From positions 1 through 5,767 of the forward strand of contig CAJMOI010000129.1 of NCBI GenBank assembly GCA_905215105.1: a stretch of 5,767 nucleotides of DNA. Direction: 5' to 3'. The position numbers and the translations under genes are program-made. The DNA is from an uncultured bacterium. GTDB taxonomy: Bacteria; Bacillota; Clostridia; Oscillospirales; Acutalibacteraceae. The notes below the pieces were generated by a model. That model saw nothing but the letters and a program-made list of their open reading frames with translations. It made no database searches and was not told where the DNA came from. Shown piece by piece: positions 5,713 to 5,767 of the stretch. The first letter of the stretch is position 1. Every line of letters begins with the position of its first letter.

Positions 5713-5767
5713 TGAAGTGACCCCCAAAAGTTAGACAATATTTGAAAGTAAAAATTGTTCAAGCAGC
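5713..5767 (+). mobile_element. Partial IS3-family (IS150-like) element: terminal 55 bp, right copy
   Basis: This begins TGAAGTGACCCCCAAAAG then TTAGACA and continues AT-rich to the window end. It is identical over all 55 bases to the reverse complement of 1-55, after which the sequences diverge at once on the host side. It therefore presents the same IS end as the left copy, in opposite orientation. The TG start matches the family terminus. No transposase reading frame can be assigned in 55 bp. Confidence 0.8.

Noticed and set aside
1..5767. Direct evidence of a complete composite transposon
   Set aside because: Only 55 bp of each IS end is visible, with no transposase and no target duplications, so transposition as a unit cannot be claimed.

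Overview
The window looks like a 5.77-kb contig from a Gram-positive gut-type Clostridia, probably Oscillospiraceae/Ruminococcaceae. This is an inference from several signs: strong AGGAG ribosome binding sites, moderate-GC genes between AT-rich promoters, a ROK-type glucokinase, an NPQTG-type sortase-anchored surface protein and IS3/IS150-like insertion sequence ends. No rRNA or other taxonomic marker is present, so the assignment is tentative.

Layout: four intact genes, all on the minus strand, so transcription runs from right to left. From the right they are: (1) a 549-aa secreted, cell-wall-anchored protein of unknown function (3817-5466), with its own promoter and a strong terminator; (2) ROK glucokinase (2648-3601), with its own promoter and a structured leader; (3) aldose 1-epimerase galM (1503-2549); (4) an NhaC-family Na+/H+ antiporter-like membrane protein (80-1420). 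Genes 2-4 form a probable operon punctuated by two intercistronic hairpins. The first is an imperfect terminator. The second, between galM and the antiporter gene, is a near-canonical terminator with no convincing promoter after it. Glucokinase and GalM fit together as entry steps for hexoses: GalM equilibrates the alpha and beta anomers released by transport or hydrolysis, and glucokinase phosphorylates free glucose. The antiporter would handle sodium/proton balance or exchange of a small organic acid. Its link to the sugar genes is positional only.

Ends: the first and last 55 bases are exact reverse complements of each other and read as the terminus of an IS3-family (IS150-like) element. 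The same IS end faces inward on both sides, so the block lies between two copies in opposite orientation. Both junctions are intergenic: 24 bp after the antiporter stop codon on the left, and on the right 2 bp past the -10 box of a rightward promoter that now fires into the IS. The contig probably ends here because the IS is repetitive.

I do not see a defence system, CRISPR array, RNA gene or obvious novel enzyme cluster. The most interesting items are the inverted IS bracket, the orphaned divergent promoter, the uncharacterised ectodomain of the surface protein and the hairpin punctuation of the sugar operon.
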